A stretch of 64,000 bases of DNA, taken from assembly GCA_029255685.2 (NCBI GenBank), contig CM055311.2, positions 19,242,952 through 19,306,951 on the forward strand, given 5' to 3'. A program made the translations under genes and the position numbers. Source of the stretch: Silene conica (Eukaryota; Streptophyta; Magnoliopsida; Caryophyllales; Caryophyllaceae). Of the stretch, positions 12,562 to 24,578 are shown piece by piece (positions within the stretch are counted from its first letter, which is position 1; each line of letters begins with the position of its first letter). The notes beneath the pieces were generated by a model that was not told the origin of the DNA, did not search any database, and worked only from the letters and a program-made list of their open reading frames with translations.

Positions 12562-14778
12562 TGGAACCCTTGAAGTGGTAATTGTGGCAATTATAAACAT
12601 GAATCACAAGATAATTTTACAAGCTATAGATCGAAGCAAGGCTACACGGAGATATTCTGACTCTCATTTACTAAAACATTATTCTTGTAAATTGTGGCTC
12701 ATAAATTATGAAAATTTAACGATAAAAGTAAACGAAGTCACAAGACTAGTATTTCCATAAATCACATGTCAACCTGTTAATACTCAATATATTAGGATCA
12801 GATTTTAAACATAGCAAATGCAATTCAATTTGTGACATAACAATATGCATGAAGGTATTATAAAGATTATTATCCCAGTGAACCAGACAATGATATACCA
12901 TAAATATATGAAGAATATCAACATGATTCTCATTGTTCAAAACAATCACCATTACCTATAACAGTTAGATTGTTATATCATGCTAACTAGTTTACCAGTC
13001 GAATCTCATTCTGCCTTTTGTCAAGACTCGTCTCTGATAAACATGATTCTAACATCACACACGAATATCACATCATTATTTTGAGGTCATAAAGTTAGAA
13101 AATAAGAGCGTTTGTAATACTCAAGCAATTTTATATAATCTTGACAAAATCAGCCAGGTCACAACATCATATGGTAAGGTTCATGTTCATTTCAAATGTC
13201 TACTATACATGTTACTAAGGCCATATTAGGATATCACATGGCCACATCACATAATTCACATTTGATTAAACATTCATATGAAACTTACATAACTCACAAT
13301 TTCCACCAATTAAACATTACGTAGCAATTACACAAATTATAATTACATATCCACTTAGCTATCTTGCGAGCTATTATAATGAATTAACTAATCATAGGAA
13401 ACAGAAGCGGATACATATCTCAAGGGAATCACTTATAACAATTTTGACAACTTAAATGGTTTGGACAGGAGCTTTGCAGCAATTCAACGGAAATTGAACA
13501 ACTTGCAAAAATCACAATTAAACAACGACTCGATAAGATTTTACATAGCTTATCCTTTTGGAAACGTGAACGAATGTTCTAAACAGTGGAGTTGGAATTA
13601 TACATAAAAAGTAAACACGTTTTAAATGACTTCATTTACAAAACATGGGTCAAAACAGAACCGTGCTGTAACAATCTGACCACTGTCAACTAAAAGATTT
13701 ATTTCTCTCAGAATATAACTCCTATTAACGTGAAACCAAAAGCATTGGAAAACCAACTCGGAAAGTTATCATACGTAAAATTTTATACTTAAACATGAAA
13801 CACACCTAAAATGGCATCCCGTACAAACAAGGTAACATCCAGGAACTTATTAAAACAAATTGGTTCGTTTACAACTTCACATTGCTTCCTCGAAGCTCAA
13901 CCGTTCTTCTTCCGAAACACGTTGACATAAAAATTTGGAGCGTAGACATCACTTGTACCATATTACTATTCATATCTCATTTCAACAATAATTATTCATC
14001 TAGAACACGGTAAGGATTTCGAAACTGAATGTAGGCTCCACTAAATAACTCGATAGTTGTACATGTGTGTATAAATAAATTAGTTTCTACCATCACGCAA
14101 TCGCAACTTATTCAAGTACGGAAATATAACTAGGAGTTACTACGATGTCACTTATTGATTACTAACTTCATCGCGAATTTTTAAATGCGTGTAAACGGCA
14201 TAAAATCTTAAGTACAATGTATGCAACACATAACTATATACATTCATGGCTTAGGCGACATATTCCGCATATCACTAGACATGGATTACTAATTTATATA
14301 AATCTGATCATTCATGTTCAAATACCAACAATATATCAAAGTCATTCAATTCCAGATAGTCGTATAAACACTTCAAATATCAAAATCATATGATCACATC
14401 ACTCTAACCATGGCTCAACAAATACAACTCCCAAACTCTGATGATTTCAATTCAATCATCCATGTCAATCCACAGTTCCTATTGCACATATCCTTAATCA
14501 GAACTCACATATAACTTACCTCGTTCTTCTCCTGCAAGAACGTTAGCATAGTATAACCAGGTCACTATATAGTCTACCCCACTCTTCAATTACTCTCTTT
14601 GGGTTCCCGAGACAGAACAGAAAGGGCCCAGGTTTGGTGTGAGGGGGCCCCTAACTCATCCCGTTCCTTTTTGGGGCTCCTATCAGTTTCATCTCGGGGT
14701 TCATTTTATTAGACTCTTCCTACATTCATTATTATTCATATGGTTTAGGCCTGAGGATCGTTCGCTCTGATACCACTT
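12562..14778. other. LARD internal region, PBS side, non-coding
   Basis: This continues the LARD interior to the right of the nested copia, starting with the right TSD TGGAA (12562-12566). It is AT-rich without usable coding frames. The end carries the primer binding site (14764-14775) that fixes the element's orientation. Confidence 0.7.
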
Positions 14779-17306
14779 TGTAACACCCCCATTTATTTAA
14801 GGGCCTGTACTAGGACTCCCTAGATAAATAAGGATGTTACCATCTCGGTTTCCCGAGGCAGTAGATACAAAGGAAGATAAACAGTACTTTAAATTGATAA
14901 GTTATCTCAAAGACCAAGTTTATACAACCGAATTAAAACAAACTGTCTGGATAAAACAAAAGTACAACTCATAAGTAACTACTATGGTGATCTAGACTCT
15001 AGGCAGGTCCGGATCCAAGCTTCTCTCTTCCCTTAGCTCCCATAGTCTCAACACCTGTCAATCTGCTCCCCAATAATTGGTTCATCACAGGTGATCACGA
15101 ATACACAGGGTCAACCATGAGGTTGAGTAGAGAAAAACTGTAAGCAAACACATTACTATAAATGGATAGTCGATCATCTCCACTCCGAATCACAAGACCC
15201 ATGAATCTCCACACCAATCACAGACCCTTTATCTCCGCACCAATCACAGACCCTTTATCTCCGCACCAATCACAGACCCTTTATCTCCTCGTAACACATC
15301 ATAGAATGATATAAATAACACAATATACGATCACGTGATAATAAATAGCAAGCATGCTGGATATCCAATAAGAATAGATTACACATCATTGTGATATCAA
15401 ATAAGAACAGATTACACATCATCGTATACCAGTAGTTTCCCTACCTCAAATAGCAGGAATGCAGATAAATTTCAAAGCTTGCTAGAAATGTTCCACGCGA
15501 AACCCGCTACCTAAACACATATACGTAACGAATAAATAACCTTCCCGAACCCCCACAACTCAAGTTACACCTACTATAAATAGCAACCTTCTATTAGTGG
15601 AAAGTTTCCCAAAATGGAAACTTTCCCAAAGTAGTAACTTTCTTAAAAGGGAAACTTTCCCGATTCGTAAAAACCTTCAATTGAACCACACAAAAGCTAC
15701 TTAATATACCATTACCACAAATGCAAAAACAATATTATATATAAAAATCTTCTAATAACAATAATAATAACAATATAATGTCAACAACACCAATAATTAT
15801 TAATAATAATAATAATGATAATGATAATAATAATAATAATGATAATAATAATAATAATGAGAAACAACAACAAAGACAAACAACCACTACATAAACGTGA
15901 CTAAAAACACAAACAGCCCCCTTCAAAACCCGATACTAAAGCCCCTGTCCAGCCTACTTTACCGCGTCACCGCCACCGACCAAGCCACCCACGACTACCA
16001 CCAATTGTCCTAAACTGAACTATGTACTCCCAACTACCACTTCCACGCCTCATACACCACCAGCGGCCACCACAGCTACCACCACGATAGCCCAAAACAG
16101 CCTGCACACTCACAACCCTCTCTACTTTCAGCAACAATCTCCAACTTCCTCTTTTCTCGCGCTCCTATCTCTCTCCACCGCGCCCAACAGCCCCACTGGC
16201 CACCACCGTGGTCACCACTGACCCACGGTGGTCCCATAGGAGGTTTAGTTGTGTCCTCGATCCCTAGAACCAACACGATAACCACACCCCAAAACTGTTG
16301 CTAAACACGCAACCTCGAACTCTTGTAACAACCGTGTTAAACACTCCTTAAGAAACCGACTCCCACCACCAATGCCACCACCCTAGCCACCAACCAGAAC
16401 TACCCTAGACATCTCCCGTACCCCATGACTCTATTGGTGGTAACCACCAACCCTCGACACCACCTTATCTCCCTGCACGGCCCCCTTAAACATACACCCC
16501 TAAGCACCCTACGTATCCCCTGTTTCCGCCCAGAACACACCACGCCCCTTTTACCACCTGTTCAAACAATTTCCCGACCACCACACACCACCCCGACACC
16601 ACCAGAAAAACTTACTAACTCCCTATTATCCGTATATACGAGTCACAACCATAAACGAACCAATAACATGAACAAAAATAGTTGGAACGAAAACGCAACA
16701 CAGACCGCAACAAACAGGGTATGGTCTGTTGTCAGACTTCTCGGTTGTCTTAGTGGTGGTTATGGTGGTCCAAAGGTGGTTTATAACCGTCAAACATGTT
16801 ATATGTATTACACAGATTATACATGATCATCATACACATAAAAACAATATGAGAAGAATAAGAGAAAACGCTCACAAACCCGAGGTATTGCACGATCAGA
16901 AACACGCTGCTGGTGACGGTTGTTACGGTTGCTGTTTACTTCGTTTGTCCTCTCTAATCTACACGGTGGTTTGGGTGGTGTTTGATGTGGGGGTGTGGAG
17001 GCAGACGAGGTGTAAGCGACGAGAGTGGTAGTAGGGTTTAGATGGAGGCTGCCAATGAGGGGTGACTAGGGTTTCACGGTTAAGATAAGCAAGATGTTTT
17101 AATTAGTTGCTAGGGTTCGATATGTGGTTCTCTTATTTGTCGAGTTGGGCTTAAGGTTGTCAAGTTGGCACACAAATCGAGGCCCAAAACGACTTTAAAA
17201 CACAAATTCGATAAATAAAACCCGTACTAGACACCTCTCTCATATCATACAAAGTATAAAAGCATTATTCAATACGCTAATTATCGAATATAAACGGGGT
17301 ATTACA
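14779..17306 (-). repeat. LARD LTR, right copy (5' LTR in element orientation)
   Basis: It starts TGTAACACCCCC at 14779 and ends TATTACA at 17306 (2528 bp). It carries the same three 26 bp units (about 15211-15292) and a longer, interrupted (AAT)n tract (about 15798-15857) than the left LTR. Being next to the PBS, this copy would hold the promoter in the minus orientation. Confidence 0.9.
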
Positions 17307-17664
17307 ATATGATCCTGATGGGTTAATCCTCTATGAAGGAGGCAGTAGCTCATGGTCTGAATCTGCATTACAGGCGAGGCGAAGGGTATTCGAGAAGTTT
17401 TACGATGGGCTAGCGCTAATGGTTTTCTACATTTGGACGTGTATTCTGATTGCCTACAAATCTTATTCTAGATCACAGGAGTGAAGAAAGAACATCATTT
17501 GACGCAAGGAATACTTCTCGACATTGAAGCTAGTTTGCCTCTTTTTCATTGTATTAGTTTTAATTTTATTCCTAGAAACCTGAACTCAGTTGCTCATCGT
17601 CTAGCGAAACGAGCAATGAATTTGTAAGTTTTTCTTTTACGGCTGCAAAAAAAAAAAAAAAAAA
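17307..17664 (+). pseudogene. L1-like LINE 3' end with RNase H remnant and poly(A)
   Basis: After the LARD's right end, the plus strand encodes the typical plant L1 RNase H tail: EAKGIREVLRWA, then LDVYSDCLQIL, and finally FIPRNLNSVAHRLAKRAMNL before a stop (about 17395-17627). A poly(A) run follows at 17648-17664. Two lesions are visible: the frame shifts near 17374 (ALQAR versus the expected ALQAEAK) and an in-frame TAG follows CLQILF near 17469. The upstream part of the LINE would be on the far side of the LARD, outside the window. So the LARD landed in an already inserted LINE. Confidence 0.75.
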
Positions 17665-18511
17665 TAATGTTACACAAATTTTTATTGAAAATGGACACTA
17701 TCTGTCAGACTGTCATGGATAGTGTCCCTCTCACATCATACAAGTGGCGATATTTATGAGATGCTTCATTTCCTTACACTTGCTTTTCACTTATTTTATA
17801 GTGAGAGGAGTGTATTCGTCCTAAGCTTATGACGTATATTATCAATCACGAGTAAGACTGTTTGATAATGTTTTGAAGCATATATTTGCTCTTAGATTCG
17901 AGTTCCCGAATCAAAATTGGCCTTATTGTAGCCTTTAATTTAGAAAATTGACTTATTTGCTAATAAATGAGAAATTTAATATATATATTTAGTCACGTTT
18001 GGAATTAGAAGAGCTTTTGGCAAGAGCACTAAAGTATGGATAGATTTATTCCGAAGCTCAACAACAAATAAAAGAAAAATGTGTATATTATTGTGGCATC
18101 TCTATATTCTCCAAGTAGTAAAGCAAAGAGAGACAGAAGAAAAGTAGGTTTGATTTAGAATGCAGAAAAGGCGATGCTCTGTCTTGTATTGCTCATAAAT
18201 TTAGGTGATATTCAGAGTTGAGCAGTGTACTCTTAACAAGGCAATGTCCTATATTGTTACTTTTGGATGCTATTCTTTGTACTTCTTCCTTGACTTTGCT
18301 CTATGCTAATGGCAGTACCCACTATGGCACCACACTCCATACTACGGAGTACTACCATCTGCTACACGTACAATGGTACTACCAACTACACAAACACTAT
18401 CAATTCTCGCCATTCTTCTGTCATTTCTTCTAAAAGATCTCACTCACAACAATAAGGAGAGGTAGTGCATGCCGCAAGGCCGTGCCGAGCTAAGGCTTGT
18501 CAAATTAGGCC
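17665..18511. other. AT-rich intergenic DNA, possible degenerate MITE
   Basis: No coding signal. About 17690-17870 ends in CACGAGTAAGACTG after ACGTATATTATCA, which resembles the right end of the Mutator-like MITE family described elsewhere here, but no TSD could be paired. The frame at 18218-18433 has no recognisable domain. Confidence 0.4.
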
Positions 18512-18514
18512 TAA

Positions 18515-18933
18515 GACCATCCCCAAGCAAGGTCATGAGGGAGGTCATGACCTTGTTTGGTCATGGTTAATGAGTTACTTGAGATAATTAACTTGTGACC
18601 ATCTAGCTAATTTGTGACCATATGACCAACCAAGGTCAATTTGTGACCATGGTTGAACAAAATTGACCATATTTGTGACCACTTAGGTGGACAATTGTAA
18701 TTGGTTGATAAATTAAAAAAATAATAAAATGATTGGCAAGAGAGAGTTTTTGGTGGGGTAGAAAATGTGATAAATGATTGGAAATGTTGAAAAGTGGAAA
18801 AGTGATTAGGTTGATGACCTAGGTCGTGACCTTTTTGCTTGGGAGGATAAAAATAGGTCAAGATAAATAAGTTGGGATTAAGAGTAAAACCGGGTCGCGA
18901 CCTAATTATCGCGACCACTGCTTGGGGATGGTC
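18515..18933. mobile_element. Tourist-like MITE, TIR GACCATCCCCAAGCA
   Basis: Terminal inverted repeats GACCATCCCCAAGCA (18515) and TGCTTGGGGATGGTC (ending 18933) bound a 419 bp non-coding element. Both sides carry TAA (18512-18514 and 18934-18936), the 3 bp TSD of PIF/Harbinger elements. The interior is rich in GTCATGACC and GGTCATG motifs. Confidence 0.75.
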
Positions 18934-18936
18934 TAA

Positions 18937-19499
18937 GCATGCCCTAGTTGAGGTATGATTAAGGCAATCGTAGTCGAATCAGTGTAATTTTTTCTTTCCA
19001 AATTAACCGGACTAGGCTAAGGGGAGAGCGACATTGGCCTGTGCTCGAGACCACGGATGATTTGTGTCATGTCGTGTGGTTGGCCACAAAAAAGTCGCCT
19101 AATGTGGTGGGCTGGGATGGCTAACCCACCTCGTAATCACTTTTGCCTTTTTTATTGCAGTCGTAAAGAAACGTTTTACATATTCATAGCCCTCTTCACT
19201 ACACTATAAATCAGTTTATTTAAATTTCTGGGGATACAACTACAATATAAACAATGAAAAAGAGGAACCGGAACATTAATATCTCCAAGAACTCCCTTCA
19301 CCGGATGATGTTCTCATTCAACCCCTGCAATGTGACGATAAAGAGTCAATCTTGTTTGCTACACTTGCCGGTATCTTAATTAATTAACGAGAGAAAGTAA
19401 GTGAACATGTTGGATAAGAAAGAAGACATAAGCGTGAATCTACTTGTTGAAGACGAATATAAGCCTTTCTAAGAGGAAATACGCCTAACAACATTATCA
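18937..19499. other. Intergenic DNA, nothing recognised
   Basis: Slightly GC-richer around 18990-19140 (TCGTGTGGTTGGCCAC region), then AT-rich. No open frame or terminal repeat that I can support. Confidence 0.4.
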
Positions 19500-20407
19500 A
19501 TTAGGCTCCTAAAAAAACCTGTCTTCGATGTCTAAAACTTGGAGGATATACCTAGATATTTACCAATACCCTTATTATCTTTAATATTCAGGAGCTTAAA
19601 CACCTTCGTACTTTAGCCAGCTTCGTCGAAGGGCTAAAGAGCACTCCAAAATTTGAATCATTTAAGACCTGCCCTGACGCCATACAATAACAATTCAAAA
19701 TACCCTTTATCATCGTAATTGAGTCACCCTTATCAGTTAAGACGAAAATAGAATTATCCGCAAAAAGAAGGTGAGTCAAGGTCTCTCGTATTTTTGCTTA
19801 GTTTAATTCTCGTCAACAGACCCTCTTGTTGCGCTTTATAGACATTCGCCGACAAGACCTCTATGCATAATATGAAAATATAAGGTGATAGCGGATCTCC
19901 TTGGCGTAACCCACATTGCGGACGAAATCGCTCCGTTGGAGTTCCATTGAACATTAACTCATAAGAAACAATATTAACACAACTCATAATAGATTAATCA
20001 TCTTTTCAGAAAACGGAAGCCATGGAGTCTAGCATTCAAAAAATCTGATCATTTTACCCGATCATACGCCTTACTCATATCCGCCTTAAAAACAAATCTC
20101 TCATTCACACCCTTTTTATGTGAATTATTATTATAGATTGCTCCATGTGCAAGAAGAATATTATCACTAATATGTCTACCAAGCACAAAGGTATTCTTGA
20201 AACACAAATTCTTATTTGCAACGGCACTATCCGTCGCAAGCTTGTGACGGATACCGTTTCCTCTCACAAAATACCCACTTTTTCTCTCTCTTCAACACTA
20301 TTCATGTGGTCCCCTTTCTTCACTAACCCATTTTCTATCCATTTTATCTCACAAAATATCCGTCACAAATAGTGACCCGTCGCAAGCAAGACTTACCGTT
20401 CTTGAAA
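19500..20407 (-). pseudogene. L1-like LINE reverse transcriptase fragment with a MITE insertion
   Basis: Read on the minus strand: TFVLGRHISDNILLAHG and FKADMSKAYDRVK (about 20195-20050; RT motif with the catalytic Asp of the A box), then a frame change, FNGTPTERFRPQCGLRQGDP and LSPYIFILCIEVLS (about 19950-19850; B box), another frame change, LTHLLFADNSIFV (about 19779-19740), and NIKDNKGIGKYLG near 19550. The usual catalytic FADD reads FADN here, and at least two frameshifts separate the pieces, so it is dead. There is no 5' endonuclease domain and no 3' tail. A 196 bp Mutator-like MITE (20203-20398) interrupts it and duplicated 9 bp of the LINE. Confidence 0.8.
20203..20398. mobile_element. 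Mutator-like MITE (family M), copy 1
   Basis: A 196 bp element starting CACAAATTCTTATTTGC and ending in CCGTCGCAAGCAAGACTTACCG is flanked by an exact 9 bp duplication, TTCTTGAAA (20194-20202 and 20399-20407). A 9 bp TSD is the mark of Mutator elements. The host sequence is LINE RT, so the insertion is younger than the LINE. Confidence 0.8.
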
Positions 20408-20539
20408 TCACCAATCAAGTATTTCATAACTCAGGAAAATCTATTAGTAAAATCTACTAGTAACACATTTAATTAGATTCACAATAATTATAACTCTAAC
20501 ATGAATTTGGCAAGCTCTAATATGCTTCATCTCCGCTAG

Positions 20540-20680
20540 CGATGTCAATGAGGTGTGGTGGGGTGGGGTGGGTGGGTGGGTGCGGAGGAGGGCTAATCCG
20601 CACCCACGAACTATTATACGTATCCGCACCCACCCACGACCCGTGACGTGTTGGACTTTTCAAACCCGCCTGTTGAAAAT
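20540..20680. repeat. GC-rich hAT-like MITE fragment
   Basis: GATGTCAATGAGGTGTGGTG followed by CCGCACCCACGA-type blocks. It belongs to the same GC-rich family as 22903-23066 and 23553-23745. In other plants, elements starting with GGGATGTCAATGGGG are hAT-type MITEs; this assignment rests on that resemblance. Confidence 0.45.
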
Positions 20681-20718
20681 TTATGCCTTGAATTTGTGTC
20701 GAAGACGGATTAAACTAA

Positions 20719-21467
20719 GGCCCTGTTCTTTTGGACTTCAAGTCACTTAACTTAAGTTCACTTCAGATCCTATAAGTTCAGTTCAGTTCAGTTCAGTTCC
20801 TATAAGTTCAGTTCAGTTCCTATAAGTTCAGTTCAGTTCAGATCCTATAAGTTCAGTTCAGTTCAGTTCCTATAAGTTCAGTTAAGTTCAGTTCAGTTCC
20901 TATAAGTTCAGTTCAGTTCCTATAAGTTCAGTTCAGTTCAGTTCAGTTCCTATAAGTTCAGTTCAGTTCAGTTCAGTTCCTATAAGTTCAGTTCATATAA
21001 ACTCAATTAAGAAAAGTTATATACGGAGTATTATTTTTAACAACCGATACAAACATTTCGTTTTAATTATTCGATACACGTCATCTATAAAAAAACCTCA
21101 TTAATAATTTACCCATTTTTACTCTCTAATTAATGTCAAACTATCATCCTCATTACTAATTTACCCGTCTTTTACTCTCTAATTAATGTCAAACTAGCAT
21201 CCTCATTAATGCCAAAAAACAACAACTCATCATACGACGCCCTCACCCTCACCAATTGTCACTCTCCCATTAATCAGTTTCTCCATCACCATTGTTAGAG
21301 AAAATAGATGGCTAGAGAAAATTGTAATAGTGAATTATTTTTATCGTAATGTAATTGTAGTATAATGTACGGAGTATGAACTATGAACAAACCATTATAT
21401 ATAAAGTTGAAAATATTTTAAACTACCTTGTGTTTTAGACTATTTTTTTATCAATGTCATCTACTGG

Positions 21468-21557
<90 letters not shown>

Positions 21558-21896
21558 GTTAACTTAAATTAAAATAAAGTTAATTAAGTTCGAATTTTAT
21601 AAGTTCAGTTCAGATCCTATAAGTTAAGTTCAGTTCAGATCCTATAAGTTCAGTTCAGTTCAGTTCAGTTCCTATAAGTTCAGTTCAGTTCCCATAAGTT
21701 CAGTTCAGTTCAGTTCAGTTCCTATAAGTTCAGTTCAGTTCCTATAAGTTCAGTTAAGTTCAGTTCCTATAAGTTCAGTTAAGTTCAGTTCCTATAAGTT
21801 CAGTTCAGTTCCTATAAGTTCAGTTCAGTTCAATTCAGATCCTATAAGTTCAGTTCAGTTCAGTTCAGTTAAGTTTCAGTCCAAAAGAACAGGGCC
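20719..21896. mobile_element. Tourist-like element filled with CAGTT repeats and (AAT)n
   Basis: TIRs GGCCCTGTTCTTTTGGACT (20719) and AGTCCAAAAGAACAGGGCC (ending 21896) are flanked by TAA on both sides (20716-20718, 21897-21899), fitting PIF/Harbinger. The 1178 bp interior has no transposase. It consists of many units of the form CCTATAAGTTCAGTTCAGTT (20760-21000 and 21600-21870) on both sides of a unique middle that includes a long (AAT)n tract (21468-21556). The pentamer CAGTT/AAGTT arrays have grown well beyond an ordinary MITE. Confidence 0.8.
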
Positions 21897-21900
21897 TAAG

Positions 21901-22495
21901 TGTCTTATTAAGACTTGGTTTCTTAGTTTATTTATGGTAGGAGAACTTGAATTAGATTAGAAAACTATTGTAATAGTTTCCTAATAGTCTTTGATTTTCC
22001 AATTAGGTTAGATATTTTATCTTGGGTGGAATAACTATATAAAGACCCAAGTATTATTCTAGGTTAATTAGAAGAGACAAAGATATGACAGATTTGAGAG
22101 CACAATAAAGAGGGTCAATTTGTGAGGTTTCTTCCGGAGAAGAAAACTCAGTTTGTCTCAGGGCTCTATTATTGGTGTTCGTTTATCTCGTTTGTCTTTG
22201 AAGATTGAAGGAGTTTGTTTAGATCTTTATTGGCCTCAAGATAATTTGTCCTTCGTCTTATTTGGGTAGTCTATTTTGTCTTTTTGAGACTACCATATTT
22301 GTTGGTAGAATAGGGTATACTTTTGGCTCATATTGAGCGCGTGTGTACCGGTCTACTGTTGTACTATTTTCTCCATTATAGTGAAGTTTGATCTCCTTGC
22401 AGGGTGGACGTAGCCAGTTATTTTACTGGTGAACCACGTAATTCTGTGTGTCAACTTTATTTACATTCATTATTTATTGTTCTTATCACCTTATC
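21901..22495 (+). repeat. Copia-type LTR remnant
   Basis: It begins TGTCTTATTAAGACTTGG right after the Tourist-like element. It holds a TATA box (CTATATAAAGACCC, about 22034) and a U5-like stretch with GTGAACCACGTAATTCTGTG (about 22430-22450), which is common at the 3' side of plant copia LTRs, and may end TTATCA near 22495. No PBS follows and no TSD pairs up, so it is a remnant or a decayed solo LTR; the ends are approximate. Confidence 0.5.
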
Positions 22496-22902
22496 AATTA
22501 ACTATTTGGGTAACGGGACGCCTCCGTTACAACACCGTCCCCGTCCTGCGGGGATCCGTTGACCCGCCTAATTACTTATCTTCTCATAAAACAATTTTTA
22601 AAAATATAAATCTTGAATCTAAAACATACTAGTCTCGTACTCGTGTACATCTTATAAAAATAAGTTTCCGCAAAATGGTCTAACTTTCAATAACTAGTAC
22701 AAAAGTTTTTCAAACCACAAAATAGTTAGTGGATTAGGGTTTTTAGGGGGTTTAGATTGTTGGGTATTCGGGTGGGTAAGAACTAAGAAATGAATCAAAT
22801 TTGTCTAGGTTTATGAAAAACGGTTTAAGCTTTTTATCTAAGGTAAACTTTATTATTCTTTTAGGTTTGTATAATAAAAATATTGTTTAGATCATGGTTA
22901 AG
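22496..22902. other. Intergenic DNA with a GC-rich MITE scrap
   Basis: About 22505-22570 (CCGTCCCCGTCCTGCGGGG) is another scrap of the GC-rich hAT-like family. The rest is AT-rich and unrecognised. Confidence 0.4.
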
Positions 22903-23745
22903 GCAGGTATAAGCGGAGGGGGACATGAGGGTGGGGAGGGCGGGGCAGATGTGAAGTGGGGTGGGTATGGGGCGGGATTCATGTAATACCCGCCCCACGA
23001 CCCGCGACGAATGAACTCTTGAAACCCATCCCAGCCCCACGACGCGTGAAATCAATATTCACACCCTAGGTAGCACCAAAACGGACACGAACACGGACAC
23101 GGACACGACACGGACACGGGACACGGCATGCCATGAAATTTAGGACACGGGACACGACATTTAAATTAATAAAATATACATTTTATAGTTATAAATTTTT
23201 GTCTTTATTTTTGTAAAAGCATTTGATATTAATTTTAAATAAGTGAATGTAAAACTTGTCCTTGATAATAAATTTATTTTCATTCCTCATCCGGATCAAT
23301 ATTCTAATTGATCTCTTTCGATAACACATTTCTCATCTCAAGAACATCATTCACCGCAAATGATAACCAATTATTGTGGACACGCGACGGACACGGCTCA
23401 AATACCATGGACACGCGTCGGACACGTGCCCAAATAAATGTAGAAAGTTAGACACGTCTATTTAGGTGTTGGACACGTTTCGGCGTGTGTCCGTGAAGTG
23501 TCGGTGTCGGACACGGCATGACTCATTAGGAGAAGTGTCTGTGTTACCATGTAATACCCGCAGATGTGAAGTGGGGTGGGTATGGGGCGGGTTTCATGTA
23601 ATACCCGCACCCGTCCCACGACCCGCGACGAATGAACTCTTGAAACCCAGCCCCACGACCCGTCAAATCAATATCCACACGACCACACCCCCAAGTGGGG
23701 CGGGTGTGAGGCGAGACCCGTGAAAACCCGTCCCACTGACATCCC
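22903..23745. mobile_element. Nested GC-rich MITE cluster (hAT-like outer, GGACACG-repeat inner)
   Basis: Two similar GC-rich blocks, 22903-23066 and 23553-23745, share GTGAAGTGGGGTGGGTATGG and CCACGACCCGCGACGAATGA. Between them lies a different element (about 23069-23552) whose two ends are dense in GGACACG/CGTGTCC motifs (23080-23150 and 23375-23520) around an AT-rich centre, typical of subterminal repeats. The right block ends in GACATCCCT, an hAT-MITE-like terminus. I could not pair TSDs, so the nesting order is inferred from the layout. Confidence 0.5.
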
Positions 23746-23935
23746 TAATCCCGCCGAGCTAACTTGAATTTTGGCTTCCCTCTAATCCTCAATTTCATCA
23801 AAGACATGGTTAATTCGTTAAATCTTTTTTTTTTTTGTTATATATTGATAAGAAAATTAAAAGTCATTATCCTATTATAATGTTCGTAATGTATGTGCAC
23901 GAATTAAGGACATAGTCCTTAAATGTCATAAATCA

Positions 23936-24104
23936 TACTCTCTCCGTCTTAATCATATGTTTATACTCCTTTTATTTCTTCCGCATAAAATAAAGGAGAA
24001 TGTCATAAATCATAATATGTAAATTTTGTACGTATATCAGCTTAATGCAAATATATTTATTTTCATCATTTAATTATTATCACCTAAATAGAGCGAGTAT
24101 AGGA
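23936..24104. mobile_element. Degenerate Stowaway-like MITE
   Basis: Left end TACTCTCTCCGTCTTAATCA resembles the Stowaway TIR CTCCCTCCGT; the right end AAATAGAGCGAGTATAGG is its imperfect inverse. Several mismatches make the exact limits uncertain. Confidence 0.4.
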
Positions 24105-24373
24105 GTCCATACCAAAATTTGAGCATGGACTTTGTCGGTAAAACACAAGAACATAAAGCAAATTTGATGTTAACTTATCACAAACATAGTGTTTTTTCAA
24201 TTACTTTGAATACAATATGTCCACCAACTTATAACAAAATCAATAGTCTCAATAATTAAGATTAGTGATTGGTCACACATGATGGTTTTACAAACATACA
24301 TACTTTTCAGGTGTAGCAATTAGCAATTGGAATAAGATGTGGCTTTGCATCCAAAAAGTTTAACAAATTATTG

Positions 24374-24569
24374 TTTTTCAAAACGCAAATTCTTATTTGT
24401 GACGAATAATATCTGTCACAAACTTATGACGGGTCAAATAAAATTTAAGTCAAATTATTTATAATTCCCTAAACACCTTAATTCTTATCTTATGTAACCA
24501 TGTGATTATATTTAACCTGTCACAATTTATAACTAATATGTTCGTCACAAACAAAATTCACTATTTTGA
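24374..24569. mobile_element. Mutator-like MITE (family M), copy 2
   Basis: A 196 bp element with inverted ends TTTTTCAAAACGCAAATTCT and its counterpart near 24540-24569; internal TTTGTGACGAATAATAT pairs with GTTCGTCACAAA. It is flanked by the 9 bp repeat AAATTATTG (24365-24373 and 24570-24578), confirming Mutator-type insertion. Confidence 0.78.
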
Positions 24570-24578
24570 AAATTATTG

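Larger units (their letters stand above)
1..17306 (-). mobile_element. LARD-like non-coding LTR element, left edge outside window
   Basis: Two direct repeats, 1-2417 and 14779-17306, are almost identical (14881 onward matches 1 onward) and have TG...CA ends. Beside the right LTR is a minus-strand primer binding site TGGTATCAGAGC (14764-14775, 3 bp gap). Beside the left LTR is a minus-strand purine run (AAGGAAGGAAGA, about 2419-2430). The element is therefore minus-oriented with LTRs of about 2528 bp. Without the nested copia element the internal region is only about 3.7 kb and shows no gag or pol, as expected of a large retrotransposon derivative that moves with help from another element. The 5 bases right of it are ATATG; the matching left TSD is off-window. 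The LTRs differ at roughly 1% of sites by eye, so insertion is recent. Superfamily cannot be assigned without coding sequence. Confidence 0.88.

Noticed and set aside
18607-18918. 103-residue frame on the minus strand
   Set aside because: It lies wholly inside a MITE with TIRs and TAA TSD.
20760-21870. CRISPR-like array
   Set aside because: The CAGTT units lack constant-length unique spacers, and this is a plant genome; it is pentamer expansion inside a TIR element.
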